Assembly (NCBI RefSeq): GCF_000217935.1
Contig: NZ_AFHI01000016.1
Location: 1-64,000, forward strand
Direction of reading: 5' to 3'
Source of the DNA: Rheinheimera sp. A13L
GTDB taxonomy: Bacteria > Pseudomonadota > Gammaproteobacteria > Enterobacterales > Alteromonadaceae
Length of the DNA stretch: 64,000 nucleotides
The position numbers and the translations under genes are program-made. Below, piece after piece: positions 1-8,204 of this stretch (within the stretch, counting starts at the first letter, position 1; the number at the start of each line of letters is the position of its first letter). Below the pieces are notes generated by a model. It saw only the letters and a program-made list of their open reading frames with translations, had not been told where the DNA came from and made no database searches.

Positions 1-1
1 A

Positions 2-127
2 TTTGCGTTGCCACAGGCGGTCGCCAGGGTGAAACAGGAAAAATGGGACGCAAACAGTTTTGCGTCACGCCTGTTTCACGCCTTGAGCTATGCGAAAGGC
101 CGGACAAGACGGCCTGCTGCCGCCTGA
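2..127 (+). CDS. Possible 3' end of an unidentified gene (partial)
   Basis: An open frame enters from the left edge and stops at TGA 125–127, giving 41 residues rich in Arg and Ala with the ending RTRRPAAA. The composition looks protein-like and is more GC-rich than the following 200 bases. I do not recognise the family. The same bases form strong nested hairpins (29–79 and 97–115), so this could equally be a structured non-coding end of a mobile element. Low confidence. Confidence 0.25.
   Translation, partial: FALPQAVARVKQEKWDANSFASRLFHALSYAKGRTRRPAAA
29..115. repeat. Nested hairpins at the left edge
   Basis: GTGAAACAGG (29–38) is matched by its perfect reverse complement at 70–79. Inside it, GACGCAAA and TTTGCGTC form a second perfect 8-bp stem around a CAGT loop. 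A further hairpin pairs AGGCCG (97–102) with CGGCCT (110–115). Such clustered stems are typical of transposon ends or structured RNAs; which applies here cannot be decided because the left part is cut off. Confidence 0.6.
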
Positions 128-141
128 CCGCCCGCAATAAT

Positions 142-224
142 GTAGTTCACCGCACTGAATTCAGAACAAATCCGCTGTTCAAGTAGTTCACCGCCCCCGA
201 ATTCAACACCAATCCGCTCTTAAA
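142..224. repeat. Two-copy direct repeat, about 41 bp
   Basis: GTAGTTCACCGC followed by GAATTCA and AATCCGCT occurs at 142–182 and again at 183–224, with a 41-base period and several mismatches. It lies between the hairpins at the window start and the first small gene. No function is recognised. Confidence 0.6.
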
Positions 225-314
225 ATCCCAAACTACCGCCCCTACAGGCGATTGCACCCTATTTATATTTATGTAAAAGTATTTCAATTCAAACAGATAA
301 AACCAAGGCCAACC

Positions 315-593
315 ATGCCCAATTCCCTACGCACCTACAGCAACAACATCTTTATCGCTCTAAGCCGTTTACTGAATGCCTTACTGGGTGGTAATCCAAG
401 CTTAACGTTAAGCGCAAGGGCGGGCTTGAATTATAGAAAAGGGCTGTGGAGCCAACAAAGACGATTGATTAATACAGTATTCTGGTTACAGCAGGACCAT
501 TGTGAATTTGCGATACGGCTGGATACAGACAGAAATCAGCAAGCGCTAAGAGATGTTACAGAAGGGTATACAGAAAAAACAGAGCCTTTGTGA
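315..593 (+). CDS. Small conserved basic protein of unknown function
   Basis: This 92-residue protein starts at ATG 315 (MPNSLRTYSNN), because small proteins of this kind that I recall begin with an MPNSLRTY-like sequence; the longer frame from 252 adds an unlikely N-terminus. Visible features are the N-terminal NSLRTYSNN segment, the GGNPSLTLSARAG stretch (about 25–37) and FWLQQDHCE near the middle. Similar short proteins occur on many gammaproteobacterial chromosomes and phages and are often misannotated; no biochemical role is known to me. Its last codons form one arm of a 9-bp hairpin. Confidence 0.6.
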   Translation: MPNSLRTYSNNIFIALSRLLNALLGGNPSLTLSARAGLNYRKGLWSQQRRLINTVFWLQQDHCEFAIRLDTDRNQQALRDVTEGYTEKTEPL

Positions 594-613
594 CATCAAC
601 GACATCACAAAGG
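585..613. terminator. Hairpin between converging genes
   Basis: CCTTTGTGA (585–593) pairs perfectly with TCACAAAGG (605–613) across an 11-base loop. No T-run follows on either strand, so it would be a weak terminator. It sits between the small plus-strand gene and the minus-strand lipoprotein gene. Confidence 0.45.
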
Positions 614-624
614 CATCAGAATGA

Positions 625-1731
625 TTAATTAAGTGCAGGCCTCATTTCAACCACAACTTCGTTGTTATGGAAAAGTTGTAACTTATCACCATTTAACTCA
701 ATACGATCAGCCATCTGTAAGTGTTGAGTAAAGTTTGATTCATAGTAGTTACTTTGAGCGCAGTACTTCTTAGTGCTGACTAAAGGGTTTACTTTCAATA
801 GGTTAGAACTTTGACTGTAGCTTGCATTAAAGACATTACAGCCTGAAAAACCATAGAGTTTGGCATTATCATTGAACAGCATACGTAAGTTGTAGTGTTG
901 TGGTACCTGGATAAACTTCACCCGCTCTACCCGCCAGACAATACCTTGTACCTTAGCTACATTCAATTTGTCAGGGCAGGTTGCTCCAGGCCAAAATTGT
1001 TCAAACTTTTCGACAAACAACATCTTGTCTTCTTTTGGGCTTTGACGTGCAACCATAGTGGCAATGACTGCTTTTCCGTTCAGATTTTTGTCTGTCTGGT
1101 AATTACGCAGCATAGGGATATGATGCTGAGTCATGGCGACAGATGATTTTTCACCATTGCTACATGAGGTAAAAAAAGCATTATTATCAACAACCTGATA
1201 CATACCTAGCATCTGCATACTGGTATCAAGTTTAATAAAATCATTGGAGCGTACTAACTCATAGTTATCTTTAGACACTACAGGTTTACCAGCTTCATCC
1301 AATAGTACAACTTTGTTATTGCTGACAAACTGGAACGAGGGAATCTTTGCCTGCTGAGACATCAGATGGATCACCCGGCCTTCCAGTAACCAGGTGCCTT
1401 TCACCAGATTTACTTCATGCTGATCAATAAATTCCTGACGGGCTTCAAACTTGCCATCCTGGAACAGATTGACATGATATTTTATGCCCGGGCAGCCTTC
1501 ACAAGGTAAAGTGCCAGTAAAACTCATATCCCGGTCGATAAAAATATGGCCAAAGTCAGTCGCTTGCGCCTGCGCAATGTTGTCATTTAATACTTCATTT
1601 TCGACTAAATCAGGTTCCGGAGCGACCACAGGTTCAATGACTTTCTTCATGGGAGCAGGCGTCTGCTGAGGTAATTGGCTACAACCAGCCAAAGCCAGCA
1701 ATACAGCACTCACAATAATACTATGTTTCAT
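625..1731 (-). CDS. NlpE-like/META-domain outer-membrane lipoprotein
   Basis: This is a 368-residue lipoprotein. The start at 1731 (MKHSIIVSAV) gives a proper signal peptide ending in the lipobox LALAGC, with lipidation at Cys17; the longer frame puts extra residues in front of the signal. The middle shows the copper-homeostasis NlpE pattern LPCEGCPGIKYHV with a following GKFEARQEF strand, and the C-terminus carries a META/HslJ-like segment (YGFSGCNVFNASY, then KKYC). NlpE senses envelope stress through Cpx in E. coli, and META domains accompany heat-shock or secreted proteins. The combination points to envelope stress sensing; the exact function is inferred. Confidence 0.75.
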   Translation of the reverse strand: MKHSIIVSAVLLALAGCSQLPQQTPAPMKKVIEPVVAPEPDLVENEVLNDNIAQAQATDFGHIFIDRDMSFTGTLPCEGCPGIKYHVNLFQDGKFEARQEFIDQHEVNLVKGTWLLEGRVIHLMSQQAKIPSFQFVSNNKVVLLDEAGKPVVSKDNYELVRSNDFIKLDTSMQMLGMYQVVDNNAFFTSCSNGEKSSVAMTQHHIPMLRNYQTDKNLNGKAVIATMVARQSPKEDKMLFVEKFEQFWPGATCPDKLNVAKVQGIVWRVERVKFIQVPQHYNLRMLFNDNAKLYGFSGCNVFNASYSQSSNLLKVNPLVSTKKYCAQSNYYESNFTQHLQMADRIELNGDKLQLFHNNEVVVEMRPALN

Positions 1732-1760
1732 ATTTATCTGGATCCGGAGAAAATTGGCGC

Positions 1761-1772
1761 CATTATAAAGCA
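1761..1772 (-). promoter_or_regulatory. Candidate -10 element of the NlpE/META gene
   Basis: On the minus strand the sequence TTGCTTTATAATGG lies about 30–40 bases upstream of the start codon at 1731 and contains a consensus TATAAT. The -35 region 17 bases further up is poor (TTCGAC-like). This placement also argues against the longer reading frame, whose start would overlap the promoter. Confidence 0.4.
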
Positions 1773-1812
1773 ACTGCGCAGACAGTCGAATGGTATTACT
1801 GATTAAAAATTG

Positions 1813-2703
1813 TCATATTTCGTTCTTTTGCTGTGGTAACAGAAAGTCCCGTATCAAACCCGAGCTTTCTTTTGGATTTTCCTGCATAAAACAATGACCA
1901 CCAGTTAGCTTATGCAACTGAACAGAATGATTTAAGTTGCGCCATTTTTCTGCCGACTTGCTGACAAATGGGTAGGTTTTGTTGCCATAAATCAAAAGAG
2001 TAGGGCTACAGGGTTGCTTTAACTGAAACCAAAGCTTTTTTGGGTATGAGCCAAATATTTCGGCTTCGCGTTCAGCTTTGCATTTTAGTTCCAGGCCGTC
2101 ATTACTATGATACAAGGCATGATCGATGTAACTTGCCAACGCATCATCCTGCCAGTTTTTAAACATACCTCTTTGGTGTAAGTAGGTATAAGCAGAATCT
2201 TTATCTGGCCACTGCTGACGGCGGTTGAGCGCCTTTTTAACCATTGGATTTTTTTTGTAAAAACCCAGCCAATCCAGAGTTTGCATCAGGGTCAGCATCC
2301 CAGGAGTAAATAGCACCGGATCAAGTAAAACTACGGCATCAAATGGACTGGTTGTTTTACTGTTAATAAGTGCTGTTAATACTCCACCAAAACTATGTCC
2401 AACAGCATAACAGGGGGCATCAGAAAATAAGTCTTTGTGCGCCAGCCAGGCATCATGAGCCAGATCTGCACTTTGATTCCAACCTATAAAAGTGCCGCCA
2501 TGGTCGCTATCCCCATGACCCTGAGCGTCGGATAGAAATAAATCAAAATAGGGAACAAGTTGGGCTAAAAAGGGTTGGTACATCCGACTGCAATAGCCGT
2601 TGCCATGCAAAATATGCAACACCGGTTTACCACTGGGACAGGTGTAAAATCCTCTTAAGGTAAAACCGTATTGTGTCGCGTAGCTCCAGGGAATTAAGTC
2701 CAT
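1813..2703 (-). CDS. Alpha/beta hydrolase
   Basis: A 296-residue cytoplasmic alpha/beta-hydrolase without a signal peptide. The oxyanion-hole HGNG lies at about 33–36, the nucleophile elbow GHSFGG at 102–107 makes Ser104 the nucleophile, and the catalytic His is His270 in GGHCFMQENP. An acid residue is expected near the strand LLIYGN. The Q-G-H-G-D-S segment (61–66) resembles esterases and lactonases. The substrate cannot be told from sequence. It is transcribed in the same direction as the TonB receptor gene upstream but is separated from it by a terminator and a 51-bp repeat array, so it is probably its own unit. Confidence 0.85.
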   Translation of the reverse strand: MDLIPWSYATQYGFTLRGFYTCPSGKPVLHILHGNGYCSRMYQPFLAQLVPYFDLFLSDAQGHGDSDHGGTFIGWNQSADLAHDAWLAHKDLFSDAPCYAVGHSFGGVLTALINSKTTSPFDAVVLLDPVLFTPGMLTLMQTLDWLGFYKKNPMVKKALNRRQQWPDKDSAYTYLHQRGMFKNWQDDALASYIDHALYHSNDGLELKCKAEREAEIFGSYPKKLWFQLKQPCSPTLLIYGNKTYPFVSKSAEKWRNLNHSVQLHKLTGGHCFMQENPKESSGLIRDFLLPQQKNEI

Positions 2704-2860
2704 CTTTTGTCTTTCGTATCTAAATCTGAAAGCACTTTGCCATGGTCATACCAGATCTGCAATGACTAAATCGGAGGGGGGATGTTGAATATCATGCGTG
2801 TCCATCTTCGCAACAAGCATCCGGCCTGCGCCAGAGGCGAAAGACCGTTATCACCCCGAC

Positions 2861-2992
2861 AATTGCGACATACCGTCCATCCATGGACATCGTCGCAACA
2901 ATGTTCCCAACAGTTGCGACATACCGTCCATCCATGGACATCGTCGCAACAATGTTCCCAACAGTTGCGACATACCGTCCATCCATGGACAT
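2861..2992. repeat. 51-bp tandem repeat with nested hairpin units
   Basis: Copies begin at 2861, 2912 and 2963; the third is truncated after 30 bases. Each full unit contains GTTGCGAC...GTCGCAAC (for example 2913–2920 with 2943–2950) enclosing GTCCAT–CC–ATGGAC. Because 51 is a multiple of three, every frame stays open and produces spurious repetitive ORFs on both strands. The stretch 2704–3038 contains this array and the following terminator, and no gene that I can support. Confidence 0.9.
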
Positions 2993-3023
2993 AAAAAAGC
3001 CCGGTATCAAACCGGGCTTTTAG
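2993..3023. terminator. Rho-independent terminator after the TonB receptor gene
   Basis: AAAGCCCGGT pairs with ACCGGGCTTT around a short ATCAA-type loop. A-rich and T-rich flanks occur on both sides, so it can act for the minus-strand TonB receptor gene ending at 3039, and it also limits read-through into the repeat array. Confidence 0.8.
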
Positions 3024-3038
3024 CGGGAACACTTCTGA

Positions 3039-5666
3039 TCAGAAGCTATAGTTTAGACGGGCATAATAGAAACCACCGTTAATGCCCATTACTGCAGTAG
3101 TTGGGTATTTAGAACCCGCTATACCCTGCCATTTATGTTCATCAGGGTAGGCGTCAAATAAGTTTTGCGCACCAACACTGATTTCATAACTATCGTTGAT
3201 ACTGTAGCTGATTTCCGCATCAACGGTAATTGCTGAACCTACTTCAATAGGTATGCCGCCGTCAGCTTCCAATAACACACCATTGTCTAAGTGGTCTTCA
3301 TAAAAGGCACCAAAATGGTTAAAGCGAACATAACCTTTCCAGTCACCATAGTTCTGATTCACTGTGAAGCTGCCCCGAACCCGAGGTAAACCACGTTCTA
3401 ACTGCTCTTTTTTGGCATCACTGATATTGGTTGTCAGCTCGCCATCGATCAGGTATTCGCTGATACGATCCACCGTAGTGTCAGTCCAGTTATATGCAAA
3501 AGCCAGAGTAGTGCGGCCATCCCACAGATCAAATCCATAGTTAGCTACTAAATCCAGGCCTTGAGTCGTGGTATCAAAATCGTTGGTGAAATATTTTACG
3601 CTGGTAAAGCTGCTGGCATCATTTACGCCTAAGGCCAGCAAAGCGTCTATGTCTGCCTGATTTAGTTTTAAGCCAGATGTTTGACTGATGCGGTCATCTA
3701 CTTTGATATGGAAATAATCCAAAGTGACGTACCAATCATTCACTTCAAGCACTGTACCTATAGAGAAGTTTTTTGATTTTTCAGGAGTTAATGGCTTGCC
3801 ACCCTTTTGCAGTGAAATAGGATGATCAGGCGGTAAAGTTGCTGTATCAACTAAGCCTTCAGGGCTAAAGGATGTGGTTACGTTACGCACATGGCTTTGA
3901 CCCACAGTAGGAGCACGGAAGCCAGTACTGACTGCTGAACGGAATGCTATTTCATCGGTAGCCTGATAACGCGCTGTCAGTTTACCGTTGGTGGTATTGC
4001 CAAAGTCTTCAAAGTCTTCAAAACGTAAGGCAAAGTCCATACGGAAATCGTCACTGAATTCAGCGCCTAACTCGGTGTAAGCTGCATAGCTATAACGATT
4101 AAAAGAACCAGCATCTTCAGGTTTAAAGCCAGGGAAACCATTTGAGCCTATACCAAAACCTTGTGAAGCCAATGGGCCCACTTCAAATGATGCTGCATCA
4201 CCGGCATAAATCTCAAAGGTTTCATCGCGATACTCAACACCACCAGCTACGTTCAGCGGGTAAGGTAAAGCATCTACGTCAATTGGTTTGTTAAAATCTA
4301 AGTTGGCTGCTTTTTCCAACTGTACATACTTACCAGGACTGAAATCACGCGGAGTATCTTTGCCTAAAGAAGGGTTCAGGGTATCTTTTATATAAAACTC
4401 TACTTCGCTGCGGCCAATCGACATACTGGCATCAAAAGCCCAGCCTGATTCCAGTTCACCTTTTACACCTGAAGCTATAGCTGTATCTGTAACTACGCCA
4501 CCAAACTTGGGTGTAAAACCACCCGGCAACATACTGTAATACGTAAAGCAGTGTGCTGGAAGTGCATCCACGTCAGCCATAATATCTGCATGGTCACGGA
4601 TACGGGTATTGTCACCTGTACCTGTTCTCGCTGCAATAGTTCCGCAACTGCCTAAGCTCTCATCCAGATTACCAATCAGCAGGCTTGCACCGTCATCATT
4701 AGAGTAGACACCACTGCGTGTGGTCGGATGGCGAAAATAAAAACCACCTTCTACATCACGTTCTGCCCAGTTAGTGAATAAATAAAATTCACGATCTTTT
4801 GCTACTTCCAGACCTATATTGGCAAATAGCTTTGCATCCCGCTTAAATTCAGGTGAACCCCATACCTGAGCCGGATCTGCAATAAAAGGATTCCCAGCAG
4901 CAGCAGAGCCTGCAGCATCACTACGTTGCACAGAGCGGCTGGTAGGATCGGCTTGTTTATATTCTCCACTGATATTGGCAAAACCATTATCTGTAAAAGG
5001 CAAACCTATGTTACCGGAAATCTGGCGCAAATCACCGTCGCCTTCATAATGTTGGCCAGTTTTTACTTCAAAAGAGCCTCCTTCATCAGCATCTTTTAAG
5101 CGGAAGTTAATCACACCAGCAATAGCGTCTGAACCGTATTGAGCGGCTGCGCCATCCCGTAAAATTTCAACTTGTTTTAATGCAATAGAAGGGATAACAG
5201 AAATATCAGGGCCTTGTGAGCCGTCAGAAATACCACTGCCTAAAAAGGTAATCACAGCGGCACGGTGGCGTCTTTTGCCATTAACTAATACCAGGGTGCT
5301 GTCTGGTGGTAAGCCACGTAAGTTAGCCGGGCGGATAAGGGTTGAAGCGTCATTAATAGGTTGAGCATTAACGTTGAAAGATGGCACAGCTGCAGTCATC
5401 AGGCTAACCATATCGCTGGTGCCGTTTTTTGAAAACTCTTCACCGCCTATAACATCAACAGGAACAGCAGAATCACCTACAGAACGTGGAGCACCACGAG
5501 CACCTATAACCGCAATTTTTTCAACTGCAGCGTTTTCTGCTTTTTGTTCAGCAGCGGCTTCGGTTGTTTCCTGAGCTATTAAAGAAGTACTGAACAATAA
5601 ACTGCCGCATAAAGCGATTTTTATGGCGGCAGCAACTGGATGGTAGTTGGTTATTTCTTTCTTCAT
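3039..5666 (-). CDS. TonB-dependent outer-membrane receptor
   Basis: An 875-residue receptor that imports a ligand across the outer membrane using TonB energy. The start at 5666 (MKKEITNYH) is preceded by GAGAAGG and gives a signal peptide ending near LIAQE. The plug domain is clear: VIGARGAPRSVGDSAVPVDV, then LRGLPPDSTLVLVNGKRRHR, DISVIPSIALKQVEILRDGA and YGSDAIAGVINF. The barrel ends in the aromatic YARLNYSF. The plug resembles receptors of peptide- and sugar-using marine bacteria. The divergent dipeptidyl peptidase gene suggests peptide uptake, which is inference only. Confidence 0.9.
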   Translation of the reverse strand: MKKEITNYHPVAAAIKIALCGSLLFSTSLIAQETTEAAAEQKAENAAVEKIAVIGARGAPRSVGDSAVPVDVIGGEEFSKNGTSDMVSLMTAAVPSFNVNAQPINDASTLIRPANLRGLPPDSTLVLVNGKRRHRAAVITFLGSGISDGSQGPDISVIPSIALKQVEILRDGAAAQYGSDAIAGVINFRLKDADEGGSFEVKTGQHYEGDGDLRQISGNIGLPFTDNGFANISGEYKQADPTSRSVQRSDAAGSAAAGNPFIADPAQVWGSPEFKRDAKLFANIGLEVAKDREFYLFTNWAERDVEGGFYFRHPTTRSGVYSNDDGASLLIGNLDESLGSCGTIAARTGTGDNTRIRDHADIMADVDALPAHCFTYYSMLPGGFTPKFGGVVTDTAIASGVKGELESGWAFDASMSIGRSEVEFYIKDTLNPSLGKDTPRDFSPGKYVQLEKAANLDFNKPIDVDALPYPLNVAGGVEYRDETFEIYAGDAASFEVGPLASQGFGIGSNGFPGFKPEDAGSFNRYSYAAYTELGAEFSDDFRMDFALRFEDFEDFGNTTNGKLTARYQATDEIAFRSAVSTGFRAPTVGQSHVRNVTTSFSPEGLVDTATLPPDHPISLQKGGKPLTPEKSKNFSIGTVLEVNDWYVTLDYFHIKVDDRISQTSGLKLNQADIDALLALGVNDASSFTSVKYFTNDFDTTTQGLDLVANYGFDLWDGRTTLAFAYNWTDTTVDRISEYLIDGELTTNISDAKKEQLERGLPRVRGSFTVNQNYGDWKGYVRFNHFGAFYEDHLDNGVLLEADGGIPIEVGSAITVDAEISYSINDSYEISVGAQNLFDAYPDEHKWQGIAGSKYPTTAVMGINGGFYYARLNYSF

Positions 5667-5720
5667 GGATGTTGCCTTCTCATCTGGATTTTTGTGTTGG
5701 CTCATTTTTTTTCTACGAGC

Positions 5721-5758
5721 TCTGTACAGACCATATTTGAAAAACTTTTGTTTGTCTA
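5721..5758 (-). promoter_or_regulatory. Candidate promoter of the TonB receptor gene with a palindrome at its start
   Basis: Reading the minus strand, TAGACA (5758–5753) is followed after exactly 17 bases by TATGGT (5735–5730), a reasonable sigma-70 arrangement. The perfect palindrome TCTGTACAGA (5721–5730) overlaps the predicted transcription start and could be an operator. Confidence 0.4.
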
Positions 5759-5958
5759 TCGTGATTTCATGTTAATTGAACGCGCTATTTTGGTAAGTTG
5801 TCGCACCAAGCTGGTGCTTTCACTGGTTTTTAGCGCTTTTTTTCGGAAAATGAACGAAAAATTTGAACCTAAATAAATGAAAAATGTCCGATCCGACTTG
5901 CTGTTTTTCTCAAAGTCGATTCAGATAGGGTGGTTATTCAAATCAAGGATCTTCACTG

Positions 5959-8175
5959 GTGAAAAAACTTCTTACTCCGGCTGCTTTAGCAACACTGCTA
6001 CTTTCAGCTACAGCTTATGCAGATGCCACTTTACCTTTAGAACGTTTGTTCGCTGAACCCGCATTAAGCGGCACAGCGCCTCGTTCTTTAAGCTTTTCAC
6101 CTGATGGCAGTCGTGTGACTTACCTCAAAGGCAAAGAAACAGACGCCAACAGGCTGGATTTGTGGCAATACCAGATTGATACAGGTAAACACAGTCTTTT
6201 AGTTGATTCAGATCAATTGTTTAGCGGTCCTGAGCTATTGTCAGATGAAGAAAAAGCAAGGCGTGAACGTTTACGCTTATTTGCCAGCGGTATTGTCAGC
6301 TATAACTGGTCCAAAGATGGTAAAGCCTTGCTGTTTCCGCTGAATGGCGACTTGTATTATTACGACTTAGTCAGCCAAAAAGCCCGCAAGTTAACAAACA
6401 CTGAAGCTTTTGAAACCGATGCACAAATATCGCCCAAAGGCCGGTATGTATCTTTTATCCGGGAGCAAAATATTTTTGTATTGGATCTCAAATCGGGCAA
6501 AGAAAGCCAATTAACCACAGATGGCAAAGGTCTGATAAAAAATGGTATGGCTGAATTTGTTGCTCAGGAAGAAATGGGCCGAATGACAGGTTACTGGTGG
6601 GCACCTGATGACAGCAAAATTGCCTTTAGTCAGATTGATGAGTCGCCTGTAGCTGAAGCTGTTCGTAATGAAATTTATGCCGACGAAATTAAGCTTTTTA
6701 ATCAGCGTTATCCTTTTACCGGCACAGCGAATGTGAAGGTAAAGCTGGGAGTTGTAGGCATTGAACAGCCTCAAGTGCAGTGGCTTGATTTAGGCAAAGA
6801 GCAGGATATTTACCTGGCGCGGGTGAACTGGAGTAAAACAGCCTCTTTGTTAACCTATCAGTGGCAAAGCAGGGATCAGCAGCATCTGGAATTGCGCTCT
6901 GTTGAATTGCCTTCAGGTTTAACTAAGGTGTTGCTGAAGGAACAAAGCTCAACCTGGCTTAACTTAAATGACGATTTGCATTTCTTAAAAGATAGGCAAC
7001 ATTTTGTCTGGGCGTCGGAGCGGGACGGTTATAAACATTTGTATTTGTATAAACTGGATGGCACTTTGGTGCGTCAGTTGACCCAGGGGGATTGGGTTGT
7101 TAATAAAATAGAAGCGATCAACGAAACGCAAGGCATGATTTATTTCTCTGGCCGCAAAGATACACCGCTCGAAAGTCATCTGTATTCAGTACCAGTCAAA
7201 GGGGGCGAAGCGAAGCGTTTAACTCAGGCTGATTTTTCGCATGCAGTGGTTATGGCTGAAACAGGCCAGAGTTTTATTGACAGCTATTCCAGCGTACTAC
7301 AGCCAACTAAAGTTGAACTTAAGACTGTGGAAGGCAAAGTGCTGACTGTACTGGAAAGCAATGATGTCAGCGGTTCTCATCCATTAGCTCCATTTAAAGA
7401 TACTTTGGTTAAACCGCGTTTTGGCACCTTAAAAGCAAAAGATGGCCAGACCTTACATTACCGTATATTTGAACCAAAACAGCTTGAAAAGGGCAAAAAG
7501 TACCCTGTTGTAGTAGGGGTCTATGCTGGGCCAGGTGCACAGCGTGTGACCAATAGCTGGAGTGCAAGGGATCTGTATTTCCAGTATCTGGCACAAAATG
7601 GTTACGTGGTATTTCAACTGGACAACAGAGGCTCGGACAATCGCGGTAAAGCTTTTGAAGACCCGATTTACAAAAAACTGGCCGATATAGAGCTTGTCGA
7701 TCAAATTACCGGTGTTGAGTATCTGCGGACTTTACCTTATGTCGATGCAAAGCGTATTGGCATTTATGGCCACAGCTATGGTGGTTACATGGCTATTATG
7801 GCGATGTTTAAAGCCGGAGATTATTTTAAAGCTGGTGTAGCAGGTGCTCCTGTGACCGATTGGGCTTTGTATGACACCCATTACACTGAGCGTTATTTAG
7901 GTCATCCTGTGACAAATAAAGCGGGCTACGAGCAAAGCTCAGTCTTTCCTTATGTGAAAGACTATCAGGGCAATCTGCTGATTTACCATGGTATGGCGGA
8001 TGACAACGTGCTTTTTACCCACAGCACTAAGTTGTACTCTGAATTACAGCACCAAGGTAAATTATTTGAAAGTATGGATTACCCGGGCAGCAAACACTCT
8101 ATGTTTGGTCAGCCGGTGCAAACCCATTTACATAAAACTATTACTGCGTTTTTTGAACGTCAATTAAAACAATAA
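5959..8175 (+). CDS. Dipeptidyl peptidase IV-like S9 serine peptidase
   Basis: A 738-residue exported peptidase that would release X-Pro or X-Ala dipeptides from peptide N-termini. The GTG start is supported by AAGGA nine bases upstream and begins a signal peptide (MKKLLTPAALATLLLSATAYA). An N-terminal beta-propeller (about 40–460) holds the S9B double-glutamate motif at Glu204–Glu205 (AQEEMGR), which binds the substrate amino terminus. The hydrolase domain has the GHSYGG nucleophile Ser606, the acid at Asp681 or Asp682 (HGMADDNV) and His713. All catalytic residues are present. It is divergent from the TonB receptor gene. Confidence 0.92.
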   Translation: MKKLLTPAALATLLLSATAYADATLPLERLFAEPALSGTAPRSLSFSPDGSRVTYLKGKETDANRLDLWQYQIDTGKHSLLVDSDQLFSGPELLSDEEKARRERLRLFASGIVSYNWSKDGKALLFPLNGDLYYYDLVSQKARKLTNTEAFETDAQISPKGRYVSFIREQNIFVLDLKSGKESQLTTDGKGLIKNGMAEFVAQEEMGRMTGYWWAPDDSKIAFSQIDESPVAEAVRNEIYADEIKLFNQRYPFTGTANVKVKLGVVGIEQPQVQWLDLGKEQDIYLARVNWSKTASLLTYQWQSRDQQHLELRSVELPSGLTKVLLKEQSSTWLNLNDDLHFLKDRQHFVWASERDGYKHLYLYKLDGTLVRQLTQGDWVVNKIEAINETQGMIYFSGRKDTPLESHLYSVPVKGGEAKRLTQADFSHAVVMAETGQSFIDSYSSVLQPTKVELKTVEGKVLTVLESNDVSGSHPLAPFKDTLVKPRFGTLKAKDGQTLHYRIFEPKQLEKGKKYPVVVGVYAGPGAQRVTNSWSARDLYFQYLAQNGYVVFQLDNRGSDNRGKAFEDPIYKKLADIELVDQITGVEYLRTLPYVDAKRIGIYGHSYGGYMAIMAMFKAGDYFKAGVAGAPVTDWALYDTHYTERYLGHPVTNKAGYEQSSVFPYVKDYQGNLLIYHGMADDNVLFTHSTKLYSELQHQGKLFESMDYPGSKHSMFGQPVQTHLHKTITAFFERQLKQ

Positions 8176-8177
8176 TT

Positions 8178-8203
8178 TGTGGCGGGTATCAAACCCGCCC
8201 TTG
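8178..8203. terminator. Hairpin between dipeptidyl peptidase and ldhA
   Basis: GGCGGGT and ACCCGCC form a stem around ATCAA, between two converging genes. No long T-run follows, so termination strength is uncertain. The arms match the GC-rich palindromes seen near 34.7 and 52.5 kb. Confidence 0.5.
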
Positions 8204-8204
8204 A

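Noticed and set aside
2861-2992. CRISPR-like array
   Set aside because: The repeats are directly tandem without variable spacers, and no cas gene is present.
2766-3082. Four overlapping repetitive ORFs (70–94 codons) on both strands
   Set aside because: All arise because a 51-bp palindromic repeat keeps every frame open; none has a ribosome-binding site or a non-repetitive protein core.
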